The position numbers were made by a program, and so were the translations under genes. This document shows positions 31,270 through 41,200 of a stretch of 64,000 bases of DNA, piece after piece; the first letter of the stretch is position 1, and every line of letters starts with the position of its first letter. The notes under the pieces were generated by a model. That model ran no database searches. It was not told the origin of the DNA and saw nothing but the letters and a program-made list of their open reading frames with translations. Origin of the DNA: Isochrysis galbana (Eukaryota > Haptophyta > Isochrysidales > Isochrysidaceae); assembly GCA_018136815.1 (NCBI GenBank), contig CM030932.1:5866407-5930406 (forward strand), written 5' to 3'.

Positions 31270-31824
31270 TGCATGGTTAGCTTTGGCTTTGATGTTTGAT
31301 GTAGATGGGAGATAGAGATAGAAATAGGCCGTGTTTATTTACCGTGTTTATTGGCCGCAAGCCGCAGGCCAATAGGGCGGTCAAACAGGGGCTTTTTAAC
31401 TACTAGTAAGGGTTGGGCTGCATTTTTTGACCGTGGCGCGATGCCCAATAAAAAACCTCCCGGGATCCAGGTGGATCATCGAAATCGGGCACGCAGCGCG
31501 CCCGGACTCAGTTCGAAGTTGGGCTCTCCGGGCCTCACTCGGCGACGGCTCAACGTCCAATGGGCTCAGCGGATGGCTGATTTCGACGAGGTTTCGGCGC
31601 GCGTCCCGCCCGATTGGCGTGACTGTGTGGGTGGCCCCTGTGTCCCTGTGTATTTGGTGTCTGGCGGGGCCCCCCATCCAGGTGGATCATCGAAATCGGG
31701 CACGCAGCGCGCCCGGACTCAGTTCGAAGTTGGGCTCTCCGGGCCTCACTCGGCGACGGCTCAACGTCCAATGGGCTCAGCGGATGGCTGATTTCGACGA
31801 GGTTTCGGCGCGCGGCCTGCCCGA

Positions 31825-33103
31825 AAGTCGCGTTCCGTCAAAAGAGGACCGGGTGGTTTTTCAACATATCTGTTTTCTTTTTAGTTATTAACAACAGTGG
31901 TACAAAACAAAGCTAATCACGCTTGCCCCCCCCTCCCCCCCCCCCCCGCTTTCCTCTCAACACGCAGTGACTCTCCCCAGCTATGCGTGTTGAGTTTTCA
32001 TCTTCTTCGTCTTTTTCTCACACCCCTCTTCCTCGATGGCGACGATGTCGTTCGGCTGATCTTGGATGGCGAGATCTGTGATGCGTGAGAGGACGCTTGG
32101 TCGGTCCTGCATGTAGAGCTTGCCCGCTGTTCGGCGCACTTGCGCCATGGGATTCGTTTCAGCGTACGCGACCGCCATGATGTATTCCATGCAGAGGTAC
32201 GCGACGGCGGCCTCGTCTCCAATGTACTTGGTCTTGGGGATCCTGTCGTACTCGTCGGAGTAGTCGCCGACGAGCATGAGGGTTGCCTTGCACCAACGGC
32301 CCATGTATGGCTCGATGAGTGCCCACATCGACGGGTAGCGTTCCTTGGCCAGATCTACGCGGAAGTCTCCACATCCACGGCCCATGCCAGAGGCTGTGAC
32401 GAGCAGCATCGCCAGGATGGCACCGCCCATGCCCTCCTCCATGTGTTCGCAGAACCTGAAGGCTGGGGTGCGGATCTCCTCGTAGGTGCGCTGACCAAGT
32501 CGCTTGGCGATGTAGACAAAGTACTGGCCCATGTCGAAAGGAGCGAGGAGGGTTGTGGAGGAGGAAGAGGAGAGTGAAGCGGAGGGGAGGACCCCAGAGT
32601 TTCGCCAGATGCGTGTGGATCGGTCCCCCCTGCGGGGGCGCCGTGCGTGTGCATGGAAGTTTCCGCACGCCGTCATGGATGCACATAAGGTGGCCGTGTC
32701 GAGGGAGTCGAACGAAGCCAGCGAGCAGGTGCACGAGAGGAGAGGACGGAGGACCGTACGGATGCGCGCCGAGTCGCCACCATCGTGAGGAAGACGAGGC
32801 CGAGGAGAGAGCTGGAGGGTGAGCGAGGAGGGAGGAGGGAGACAGGCAGTAGGAGCCTTCTCACTCTGGTAGGCCGATGAGAGGGGGAGGGGAAGAGGGG
32901 GGAACCCCCGGGGGCGGGAGAGAGAGAGAGAGAGCCGTTTACGTTAATGTTCTCGTCATATACGGTAATAATCAACCGGTCCCAGGGGGGTGCCCCAGGG
33001 GTTCCGCCCGTCCTCCGCGCCCAGAGTTCCCCCGCGGAAAGAGTGAACGCACGGCGTGCACCTTCCTGGAAGTTGCTATGCGCACGCACGGCGCCCCCGC
33101 GGG
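31825..33103 (-). mobile_element. MGQYF-gene transposable element, copy 2 (one terminus lost)
   Basis: The left terminus is AAGTCGCGTTCCGTCAAAAG then AGGACCGGGTGG at 31825. The MGQYF frame is on the minus strand at 31981-32532. The part further right (33013-33103: AGAGTTCCCCCGCGGAAAGA ... ACGGCGCCCCCGCGGGG) matches copy 3 at 38258-38342. The element ends there, in the CCCCGCGGGG palindrome, without a right terminus. The satellite unit around it lacks about 18 bp at the junction, so the right end was probably lost with flanking DNA. Confidence 0.65.
31981..32532 (-). CDS. MGQYF protein, copy 2, intact frame
   Basis: 183 residues. It starts MGQYFVYIAKRLGQRTYEEI, then a Met/Ala/Leu-rich helix-like stretch EEGMGGAILAMLLVTASG, then GRGCGDFRVDLAKERYPSM, the G-x-W and GDY motifs in YMGRWCKATLMLVGDYSDEY, then AYLCMEYIMAVAYAETNPM and a Lys-rich end EKKTKKMKTQHA. 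It differs from copy 3 mainly by short deletions near the C-terminus (ACQEND missing). Conservation through the N-terminal 150 residues and the absence of stops suggest recent function. Met-Gly at the N-terminus could allow myristoylation; this is speculation. No DDE, HUH or recombinase motif was found. Confidence 0.65.
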   Translation of the reverse strand: MGQYFVYIAKRLGQRTYEEIRTPAFRFCEHMEEGMGGAILAMLLVTASGMGRGCGDFRVDLAKERYPSMWALIEPYMGRWCKATLMLVGDYSDEYDRIPKTKYIGDEAAVAYLCMEYIMAVAYAETNPMAQVRRTAGKLYMQDRPSVLSRITDLAIQDQPNDIVAIEEEGCEKKTKKMKTQHA

Positions 33104-33603
33104 GTGGCCCCTGTGTATTTGGTGCCTGGCGGGGCCCCCCATCCAGGTGGATCATCGAAATCGGGCACGCAGCGCGCCCGGACTCAGTTCGAAGTTGGGC
33201 TCTCCGGGCCTCACTCGGCGACGGCTCAACGTTCAAAGGGCGCCACGGATGGCTGATTTCGACGAGGTTTCGGCGCGCGGCCTGCCCGATTGGCGTGACT
33301 GTGTGGGTGGTCCCTGTGTATTTGGTATCTGGCGGGGGCCCCCATCCAGGTGGATCATCGAAATCGGCCATGCACCGCGCCCGGTCTCGATTTGTAGTTG
33401 GGCTCTCCAGGCCTCACTCGGAGACGTTGGACGCTCAGCGGGTGGCTGATTTCGACGAGGTTTCTGCGCGCGGCCTGCCCGATTGGCGTGACTGTGCGGG
33501 TGGCCCCAGTGTATTTGGTGTATGGCTGGGCCCCCCATCTTGATGGATCGTCGAAAACGGGCATGCACCGCGCCCGGTCTCGATTTGAAGTTGAGCTCTT
33601 TCA

Positions 33604-34058
33604 GCCCTTTCCGACTTTAGCGTCTTTCGTCAATATTTGCTTACGTTTTGTTGTGGGGGCCCAAGGGGGAGGTCTGGGTCCCAATGGGGCCCGGATATGT
33701 GTTTGTTGGGTGTATTGGAAACTTTCTACCGAAAAAAATTCTGAAATTTCCTTAACCGTGAGATGGTCATTTTTTCACCCCTAATAAAAAAACCCTGTTT
33801 GACCGCCCTAAGGCCAAATACACGTGTATTTGGCTGTATTTTAACCGCGTCCTAGGTTGTAGGCCTCGAATGTATTTGCAATATGTTTCGCCGGAAGCCA
33901 AATATCCGTATTTGGCCGTATTTGCATGCCCCAGCATCGTGTTTCCCATCTGGGATGACTAGTGGCAATAGCGGCACTAACATTCAGTTATTTTTATCAT
34001 AGGAGTGCTGCATGAGTCAAGATGAAAACCTGAAAACCAGCCGCTGCGAGCCGGCCGG
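33604..34058. other. end of nested elements and GH63 upstream region
   Basis: Right ends of the elements finishing at 33810 and 33951, then about 107 bp of upstream sequence before the GH63-like start codon. No other gene. Confidence 0.45.
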
Positions 34059-36906
34059 ATGGTGTTTTCGATCGCCGGACTGGCGGCTGGACTCGCCGCC
34101 GCCACTCTTCGCGTTGACACGTACGCGAGGTGCATGAGCAGCGGGCCGCCGGTGCAGACATTCTCCGTTCGATCAGGTGACATTCACCTTCATGCCTTTG
34201 GCTGTCTAGCAGAGGTGACTGGAGTGCTGCATGCGGTTCCAGCTGATTACATGTTTGCATGTGAGATGACGGGAGGGCAGAACGTCTTCGTATGGGTGGA
34301 CGATCACCTAATTTGTCACTCCCAGTCAATGTTCGGGCAGCAAGAATTGTCGGATGTCGACGGTGCCGTAGCAAATCCGATCGAGGTCAGGGCGAAGCAG
34401 ATGGGTGGAGACATAGTTGCTCTGCCTTTTGTTGCGCACATCTACGCTGCGAGCAACAATTCCTCGGGTGACATGACGTCTTCTTATGATGCATGGGTGT
34501 CCGTACGATGGGCACGACTTCACGAGCCTCTCGATGCTGGCACAATAGTTCCAACTTCCCCGCTGCCTGACTTGTGTCTTTCTCCATTGTCGCCAGCCCT
34601 TGAGGTGCAGCGGCGTGAACTTCAACGTGAAGCTGCATCCGGCTGGAGAATGTGGACAAATAATCTCCTCAGCATAGTGCGGCTGCCCCATTCCATCGCC
34701 TTGACGACGTCCTTTTGTGCAATTACATTAGGCCAGTGTTTGCTTCACACTCATGTTGAAGATACCTCGGCCATCGTGCGAATTGGGCCGAATGCTGTTG
34801 ACGGATCGTATGCACAATTCTACGTCAGCTATTGTGGTATCAACATATCAATTTCGACTGTCGGTGGAAATCGCCCACTTCGCGTGCTGATCGAGCCCGT
34901 TGGATGCGGGAATGCAGGCAATCTCATGCGTCCGGGCGAGATGGGCGAGCTTGCCCCTCGGAACCCGGTGAATTGCTCAGATTTTCTCATGGTTGGATCA
35001 CTACGATATGTATGGCAGCGGCTTGGAAGGGCTTTTGTGAACGAGGATGCTTCATTCATATTTCAACCCGCTGGTTTTCTTCACCCAGGTATCCTTCGTC
35101 CTACGCGCAAGCCCATCAGATCGGTTCCTGTGCCATCCCCCTTGGACTCGGAGCCACATGCTGTCTGGAGCTTTGCTGAAGGCGCAATTGGCCTATCAGA
35201 AGTGCCAGAGGGACACCTTGGCTTGAGCCTGAGCCAAGTTCGGCAAGAAGTCGCTGCGGCGGCGGCGGCGGAGGCAGCAGCTAGCGCAACATTCGGCGAT
35301 GCAGCAGAGATTAAGGAGGCAGTGCAGGCTGCAGTGATGTGGAACACCATCTACACGCCGGCCGAGTACGGCCCTACTCTACCCGTCTCACGAGCGTGGG
35401 ACTTTATTCCTGGGAAACATGATTCTGATTGGGCATATGTGCTTTTCGATTGGGACAACTTTTTTGCTTCATACATGATGTCTCTCGATCCTAGGCCAGC
35501 AGCAAAATCCCTGTCTTATTCCAACCTCATACAAGTGGTGCGATCTCGGACTTCGCGAGGCTTTGTTCCAAATTACTCAGCCGGCGGTTCCAAGTCTGTT
35601 GACCGCTCTGAGCCACCTGTTGGCGCTCGAGTACTCCTCGAACTCTATCGACGTTACGGTGACATTTGGATAGTCCGCTTGCTGTATAACGACCTGCGAG
35701 CATGGTCAGATTGGTTTTTACGGTACAGGGCTGATGGCCCCTTCGGCATCATATCTCTCGGGTCGGACACGATAAGCGGCTACCAAGATGTTTCCGCAGG
35801 CACAATGCAGGGTGCACGGTATGAGTCCGGTCTGGACAATTCGCCCATGTGAGCATCATGAGTGGAACTTGTGCAGCTTACTTGGTGATCTAGATGGCTT
35901 GCTGCGATGAGACGTGCAAAGATGTGGTAGCTGTTGTTTTGACCCGCCTGGGATGACCTGCATGACCCATGGATGCACACGTTGCTTGCCTTGTAGGTAC
36001 GATGGCGAGTTCTTCAACAAATCTATCCGCCGACATGGTTCAGTATCTGTCGGCTTGATGGAGTTGAGCGATGTTGGATTCGCATCGCTTTTCACCCAAG
36101 AGGCGGAAGCCCTTGCACAACTTGCGGCCATAATTGGGCTCGACGACGAGGTTGCCGTCATGTTGCAACGAGCTGATGAGCAACGAAGACAAATTGCCAA
36201 TCATTTGTGGGACGAAGAATCCAGTGCGTTTGTCAACAAGTTCCACAACGGTTCCTTCTACCGGTACGCGCATTTACGTTGAGCATTGTTCGTTGAGCGT
36301 TGGCCGATCCTCGAAATAATGCCAAGGATCTCACACGTCGACAAACCTGAAATGCCGGATCTAACGCTTGTTCCCTCTTCCATGCATCCCATCCACAGGC
36401 GGATATCTCCAACCTCTTTCTACGCACTTGGGGCGAGGGCAGCGAGCGACAAGCAGGCAGCACTTCTAGTCTCTAGCTGGCTGCTGAACGCGACCCGTTT
36501 CTGCATAGCACCGGATGGGAACATGAGTATGAACACTGATGTTTGCTATTGGGGTCTTCCTTCAATATCGGCCTCGGACCCTGCCTTCCCGCCGCTTGGC
36601 TATTGGCGAGGTTTTGTCTGGGGGCCGATGGCGTTGTTAGTTTATTGGAGCTTACTCGAATACGACCACATCTCAACGATTCGCGTGGCACGCAAAGCAC
36701 TCTGCAAACAAATGACGGCCCTCATGGTTTCACAATGGCGACGGAATAGACACATTTGCGAAAATTTCAGCCCTCATCGGGATGCGACGGATTGCACGGG
36801 AACGAAATTCTATCATTGGGGCGCACTGACCGGATTGATCAGTGTGCTCGAGGAGGGCCACTATTCCCCATTGTCTAAAAATTTCGCAGCTCTTTCCGCG
36901 TTGTAG
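34059..36906 (+). CDS. secreted GH63-like glycoside hydrolase, three exons
   Basis: Probably an alpha-glucosidase of the GH63 (alpha/alpha)6-barrel type; substrate unknown. Exons are 34059-35848, 35997-36263 and 36399-36906. Introns are 148 bp (GTGAGC to TTGTAG) and 135 bp (GTACGC to CCACAG); joining restores ESGLDNSPMYDGEFF and NGSFYRRISPTSFYALG, both family hallmarks. The N-terminal VFSIAGLAAGLAAATL is a likely signal peptide. Residues about 30-160 resemble a PA14-type domain (YMFACEMTGGQNVFVWVDDH). The barrel has WDNFFASYMMSLDP, GFVPNYSAGG, DRSEPPVGARVL, YWRGFVWGPMALLVY, ICENFSPHRD and FYHWGALTGLI. By analogy with E. coli YgjK, the Asp of GLDNSP is the likely acid and the Glu of ICENFSP the likely base. 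Length of about 854 residues fits. Confidence 0.85.
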
Positions 36907-37150
36907 CGGTGCAAGCACCATGAGTATGAGCAAAGATGTGGAAACCCGTGAGTGATGAGTGACTTGTAGGGACCATTGGAGAGAGAAAGAATGTATGTCA
37001 AAGGGCAGGATAAATATTTTTGGGTTTCTTGAGCGCCTGGGCTCTGCAGCTCACGCTTTGAGCTTTCTGGGGACATTTGTTCATTCAGGTTTTACAGAAC
37101 AACTATCAGTAAACTGATAGCGGATAGGGTCATGGAGCGCGGCGCCGCTC
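36907..37150. other. spacer after the GH63 gene
   Basis: Short spacer between the GH63 stop and the terminus of MGQYF element copy 3; nothing recognised. Confidence 0.4.
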
Positions 37151-37295
37151 AAGTCGCGTTCCGTCAAAAGAGGGCCAGGTGATTTTTTTGTCATCCATAT
37201 ACTCTTGTTTTCTTTTTAGGTAGCCACACTAATATTAGCGGTACAAAGCTAATCACGCTCCCCCCCGCTCCTCTTAACACGCGGTGACTCCCCAG

Positions 37296-37862
37296 CTACG
37301 CGGGCTGAGTTTTCATCTTCTTCGTCTTTTTCTCACATCCCTCTTCCACGTCGTTCTCCTGGCAGGCGACGATGTCGCTCGGCTGATCTTGGATGGTGAG
37401 GTCCGTGATGCGTGAGAGGATGTCGCTTGGCCGGTTCTCCATGTAGAGCTTGCCAGCTGCTCGGCGCACTTGCACCATGGGATTCGTTTCAGCGTACGCG
37501 ACCGCCATGATGTATTCCATGCAGAGGTACGCGACGGCGGCCTCGTCTCCAATGTACTTGGTCTTGGGGATCCTGTCGTACTCGTCGGAGTAGTCGCCGA
37601 CGAGCATGAGGGTTGCCTTGCACCAACGGCCCATGTATGGCTCGATGAGTGCCCACATCGACGGGTAGCGTTCCTTGGCCAAATCCACGCGGAAGTCTCC
37701 ACATCCACGGCCCATGCCGGAGGCTGTGACGAGCAGCATCGCCAGGATGGCACCGCCCATGCCCTCCTCCATGTGTTCGCAGAACCTGAAGGCTGGGGTG
37801 CGGATCTCCTCGTAGGTGCGGTGACCGAGTCGCTTGGCGATGAAGACAAAGTACTGGCCCAT
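37296..37862 (-). CDS. MGQYF protein, copy 3, intact frame
   Basis: 188 residues, nearly the same as copies 1 and 2: MGQYFVFIAKRLGHRTYEEI, GRGCGDFRVDLAKERYPSM, YMGRWCKATLMLVGDYSDEY, IPKTKYIGDEAAVAYLCMEY, LYMENRPSDILSRITDL, then IVACQENDVEEGCEKKTKKM and a basic tail. Start chosen at MGQYF because similarity between copies at protein level begins there. The gene is oriented toward the left terminus as in copy 1, so position and orientation inside the element are conserved. It has no recognised nuclease or transposase motif. It may be cargo, a structural or regulatory protein of the element, or a captured host gene. Confidence 0.68.
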   Translation of the reverse strand: MGQYFVFIAKRLGHRTYEEIRTPAFRFCEHMEEGMGGAILAMLLVTASGMGRGCGDFRVDLAKERYPSMWALIEPYMGRWCKATLMLVGDYSDEYDRIPKTKYIGDEAAVAYLCMEYIMAVAYAETNPMVQVRRAAGKLYMENRPSDILSRITDLTIQDQPSDIVACQENDVEEGCEKKTKKMKTQPA

Positions 37863-38320
37863 GTCGAAGGAGCGAGGAGGGCTGTGGAGGAGGAAGAGGA
37901 GGAGAGTGAAGCGGGGGGAGGAGGACCCCGGAGTTTCGCCAGATGCGTGTGGATGGGTCCCCCCGCGGGGGCGCCGTGCGTGTGCATGGAAGTTTCCGCA
38001 CGCCGTCACGGATGCGCATAAAGGGTTTCGGCAGGCGCACGCCGTGCGCATGATGAGTGGCAATCACATGTCACCAGAGCCCCCCCCCGCGGGGGCGCCG
38101 TGCGTGTGCATGGAAGTTTCCGCACGCCGTCACGCATGCTGAGATTTCTCTCGGGGCCCCCGCAACCATCTGTTTACGTTAATGTTATCGTCATATACTG
38201 TAAAAGTTTCTCGGTCCCAGGGGGTGGCCCCGAGGTTCCCGGCCGCACTCCGCGCCCAGAGTTCCCCCGCGGAAAGAGTGAACGCACGGCGTGCACCTTC
38301 ATAGTAGGCGAAAAAGTTGT

Positions 38321-38625
38321 TATGCGCACGCACGGCGCCCCCGCGGGGGGAACCGAGGCACATCGCGCCGTGCGCATCCACGGCGTGCACATGGGTGATT
38401 GCAACTCATCACACCCTTCCCCTGAGACATCTCTCTTATACTGCGTGTTTATGTAATTGTGAACCGCAGAGAAACAAGCTGATATGCGCACGCACGGCGC
38501 CCCCGCGGGGGGAACCGAGGCACATTGCGCCGTGCGCATCCACGGCGTGCACATGGGTGATTGCAACTCATCACACCCTTCCCCTGAGACATCTCTCTTA
38601 TACTGCATGTTTATGTAATTGTTAA
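38321..38625. repeat. two tandem 162-bp units with GC palindromes
   Basis: Units start TATGCGCACGCACGGCGCCC at 38321 and 38483 and are almost identical. Each has GCACGGCGCCCCCGCGGGGG, a GCGCCGTGCGCATCCACGGC block and GTGATTGCAACTCATCAC. Related units are found at 62880-63330, 23820-23945 and 26130-26250. Confidence 0.88.
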
Positions 38626-38684
38626 CCTGGTCCTCTTTTGACGGAACGCGATGAACCTGGTCCTCTTTTGACGGAACCCGACTT

Positions 38685-39250
38685 CAGGGCCGAGCGTCCA
38701 TGAAGGCCGACCGACAGGCCGGACACAAGAAGGCCAGTAGGCCGCATTCCGGCTGTCGCCCCATTCCCGCCTGAGCGGTTCTCGACGTATCTGCCGAGTT
38801 GGCGAAAATTAAAGCGCAGCATAGTTTTGTAAATCTTTCTATGGTCTTTATCAGGATCGACTCTTCCGAGAAGGTCGCGTTGTCGTAGTGGATTTTGTAA
38901 AAGTCTGTTATGATGTATCTCCACGCTAACATGTATAATATTGCTAGTGCTTTAGAGCAGGAGCCATCAGGGTGTATGAAAAGTCTATCCACGGTTGCTT
39001 TCTCTTGAGGTTCATTTGGCGTGCCGGGGTGCCGGGCTAGGTTGTCTAGGGTGTCGAAAATGTTGTTCAGTCGCGGGCACTCCCCCAAGTGTGCGGACGC
39101 GGCCGCTTCGACAGCGACTGCTCCGTGGGGGCTGGGGGGCCGCCCTCGGCGGGGGGCCCGAAAGAGAGGGAGGGGGCGGCGGCGCGCTCCATGGCAACTG
39201 ACTATAAAGTTAGTTGGTTCGGCCGCAGCTAGCTGAGACAAACGAACCAC
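38685..39250 (-). CDS. uncharacterised reading frame cut by the MGQYF element
   Basis: A frame of about 188 residues. The first 50 residues are GC-driven (Arg/Pro-rich), but from about residue 60 the composition is that of a real protein (FDTLDNLARHPGTPNEPQEK, ILYMLAWRYIITDFYKIHYD, IERFTKLCCALIFANSADTS). It ends MDARP with its stop formed at the junction with the element terminus at 38684, so the natural C-terminus is probably lost. I do not recognise the family; a transposon-derived fragment is possible. Confidence 0.35.
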
Positions 39251-39376
39251 ATACTAGTAGCTGTTTTTTGATTGCTTGAGTCAAAGCTCCAAAATTTCCT
39301 AAGAAATTATGATATAAGCGAGGGTGTGAATCACGCGAGGAGCAGCTGCTATCCATGCCACCAATCCGTCGAAACA

Positions 39377-40150
39377 TCACAGACGAGAACGTAGTGATAG
39401 ACTGTTGGGCCGTCCCCAGCATTCTGGCTCCTCGTGTAATCGTAGGCCAAAGAGATGAGTGCATGCCCACCAATGGGTTGTCCGCGGCAGCAGAGTCACA
39501 CTTCTTGGTGGTAACATCTCCGTCCAGAAAGCCGTGTGAGGAGTATGCACCAAATCGTATTCTGCAACCACCACCCTCATCGCCCCTGTCGGCCCTAGTC
39601 TTCGAGCAATGGATTCGACACATTTGGGAGTCAATCCATAGGTTGGCGTGGTTCTCACCACATTGAAAATTGGGTGTGGAATCTGCTTCGCTAGGGTTGA
39701 GCAGAGCCAGAACGGAGCGTTCCATACTGGCTCAGGCAGCCCCGCTGGTGCGATCAGAGTCAATCTCGCAACACGCTCTGGTCGGCGCAGTGCATAGAGC
39801 ATGGACAATGCACCGCCAAGTGAGCACCCGGCAACGGCAAGCGGTGGTCCACTGTCCCATTGCAGATGCGCCAGAAGGACTTCTAGGCCATCAAGCCAGC
39901 CGCTGGGACTCATCTGCAAGCCCAACTCCACAGCTGAGGGGGAGTGGCCATGATGTGGCCAGTCAACTAGAAGTACATCATGCCCTTTGCAGCTTAAGGC
40001 GCTTGCGACTTGCAGCCAACTGGTGCAATCCTGGAGCCATCCATGGAGAAGGACGACGCGAAGGAAGGGGCCTTGATTTGTCGCTTTTCTAGTTGGCTCA
40101 GGGGCAGAGCGTATCACCGCATGGAATAAGAGCGGCTGCCGGGCACTCAT
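39377..40150 (-). CDS. alpha/beta-hydrolase fold protein
   Basis: 257 residues, a serine hydrolase of unknown substrate. RVVLLHGWLQDCTSW (residues 31-45) gives the oxyanion-hole HG. LLVDWPHHGHSPS matches the D-x-P-x-H-G-x-S region of epoxide-hydrolase and lipase-like members. VAGCSLGGALSMLYAL contains the nucleophile elbow with Ser110. VVVAEYDLVHTP gives a candidate acid Asp199. LLPRTTHWWACTHLF gives a candidate His226. No signal peptide or membrane segment is seen. The last 25 residues (HEEPECWGRPNSLSLRSRL) may be read-through past an intron, since the family usually ends soon after the His. Similar in size to plant and bacterial monoacylglycerol-lipase-like proteins. Confidence 0.8.
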   Translation of the reverse strand: MSARQPLLFHAVIRSAPEPTRKATNQGPFLRVVLLHGWLQDCTSWLQVASALSCKGHDVLLVDWPHHGHSPSAVELGLQMSPSGWLDGLEVLLAHLQWDSGPPLAVAGCSLGGALSMLYALRRPERVARLTLIAPAGLPEPVWNAPFWLCSTLAKQIPHPIFNVVRTTPTYGLTPKCVESIARRLGPTGAMRVVVAEYDLVHTPHTAFWTEMLPPRSVTLLPRTTHWWACTHLFGLRLHEEPECWGRPNSLSLRSRL

Positions 40151-40714
40151 TGTGGGCCCCCGAAAAGGTGCCGACGAGCCCGACGTGCGCCGACTGACCA
40201 GCGGCGTCTGATCCCATACGTCCTCTCAATTGACGTTCTCATAAGGGTATACGCCGAATAACCTAGAGCGAATCATCTCTCAATTGACGTTCTGGGTTCA
40301 CGTAAGCTAGAGATCTCCCTTCTTTCCGTGTGGAGAGCACAGGAACCGCACAACCGCACTGGGCTGATTCGGCCTAGCCGAGTCATTCACTACAATAGGC
40401 TCGAGCGCCTCCACAAGCCAAGGAGCTTGCATTGCTGCGAGTTGGCCCCACCCGCTACGTAGCAATAGCTTCCGCCTATGTCTATGTCCTCCATTAGCAA
40501 CCACCTTTTATAAGTGGGGGTCAATGGGGGGCCTCGCGCCCCCCTCTCTCCATTGCGGACACGGACACCCCCTGGGACAGGCCCGTACAATCAACCTCAG
40601 CCCCTGCCTCTTGGTAGGGGCTGGGCACTCAACAATCTGCAATCTGTCCCAGACCCCAGACCCCCCGTGGGCGCGGGTCGTCGGGTCGTGAGCCGCACTC
40701 CCACGCCAGCGTTG
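40151..40714. other. spacer upstream of the hydrolase
   Basis: Contains CTCTCAATTGACGTTCT twice, at about 40223 and 40277 (54-bp spacing). No gene recognised. Confidence 0.35.
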
Positions 40715-41200
40715 TAGGGCGGTCAAACATGGGTTTTTAGTAGTTAGCAGGGGTAAGAAGATGAAGATGACCTTCTCAGGAATGAGAAATTTTGAGGATT
40801 TTTTTCGGTGGAAAGTTCCCTATACACCCAAAACGTAACAAGCACATATCTGGGGCCCATTAGGACCAAGACCCCCCCTTGGGCCCCCACAACAAAACGT
40901 AGCCAAATACTAACAAAAGACGCTAATATCGCAAAGGGCCAAAAAGCTGAACTTCAAATCGTGACCGGGCGCGGTGCGCGGTGCGTGCCCGTTTACGACG
41001 ATTCATCCGGATGGGCGGGGGGGCCGCCAGACACCAAATACACAGGGGCCACCCGGACATGAACGCCAATCGGGCGGGCCGCGCGCCGAAATCTCCTGGA
41101 AAACAGCCATCCGTGGAGCCCATTCCCATTCCACGGCTGACGTCTGACGTTTGCAAGGGAGGCCCTGAGACCCCAAGCAACTTCGAACTAATGCCGGACC
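40715..41200 (-). repeat. fragment of a TAGGGCGGTCAAACA-ended element
   Basis: Starts TAGGGCGGTCAAACATGGG. It is the reverse complement of 33570-33810 with changes, then continues into one reversed satellite unit (GACCGGGCGCGGTGCGCG, GAAATCTCCTGGAAAACAGC). No second terminus follows; the element is broken on its right. Confidence 0.7.

Larger units (their letters stand above)
31455..33600. repeat. tandem units of about 190-211 bp, interrupted
   Basis: Units start with CCAGGTGGATCATCGAAATC at 31467, 31678, 33143 and 33346, with a diverged one at about 33537. Each contains GTTCGAAGTTGGGCTCTCC and TGATTTCGACGAGGTTTCGG. The second unit is broken at 31824 and resumes at about 33104. The same unit occurs reversed at 40960-41140 and 43870-44170. 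Confidence 0.85.
31373..33810. mobile_element. TAGGGCGGTCAAACA-ended element, long copy with satellite interior
   Basis: 2438 bp between TAGGGCGGTCAAACAGGGGC and the inverted ACCCTGTTTGACCGCCCTA, TA at both extremes. The interior is an array of about 200-bp units (see 31455-33600), into which an MGQYF element has been inserted at 31825. The right 240 bp recur reversed at 40715-40960. No transposase of its own is visible. Confidence 0.75.
31302..33951. mobile_element. TAGATGGGA-ended element, split by a second element
   Basis: The left scrap 31302-31372 (TAGATGGGAG..., CCGTGTTTATTTACCGTGTT) and right part 33811-33951 (CCAAATACACGTGTATTTGG, CGTATTTGGCCGTATTTGC, ending TTTCCCATCT) have the termini and CGTATTTGG motifs of the element at 21523-22449. 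Between them sits the element 31373-33810, inserted at a TA. Confidence 0.6.
37151..38684 (-). mobile_element. MGQYF-gene transposable element, copy 3, both ends present
   Basis: 1534 bp, the cleanest copy. The left end is AAGTCGCGTTCCGTCAAAAG then AGGGCCAGGTG. At the right end the inverted terminus is present twice in tandem (about 38627-38652 and 38655-38684), the outer one with CCCGACTT. The MGQYF frame is on the minus strand with its stop 145 bp inside the left end. Between its start and the right terminus lie GC-rich palindromes (CCCCGCGGGG) and two tandem 162-bp units. Flanks CCGCTC and CAGGGC show no target duplication that I could see. Confidence 0.7.
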
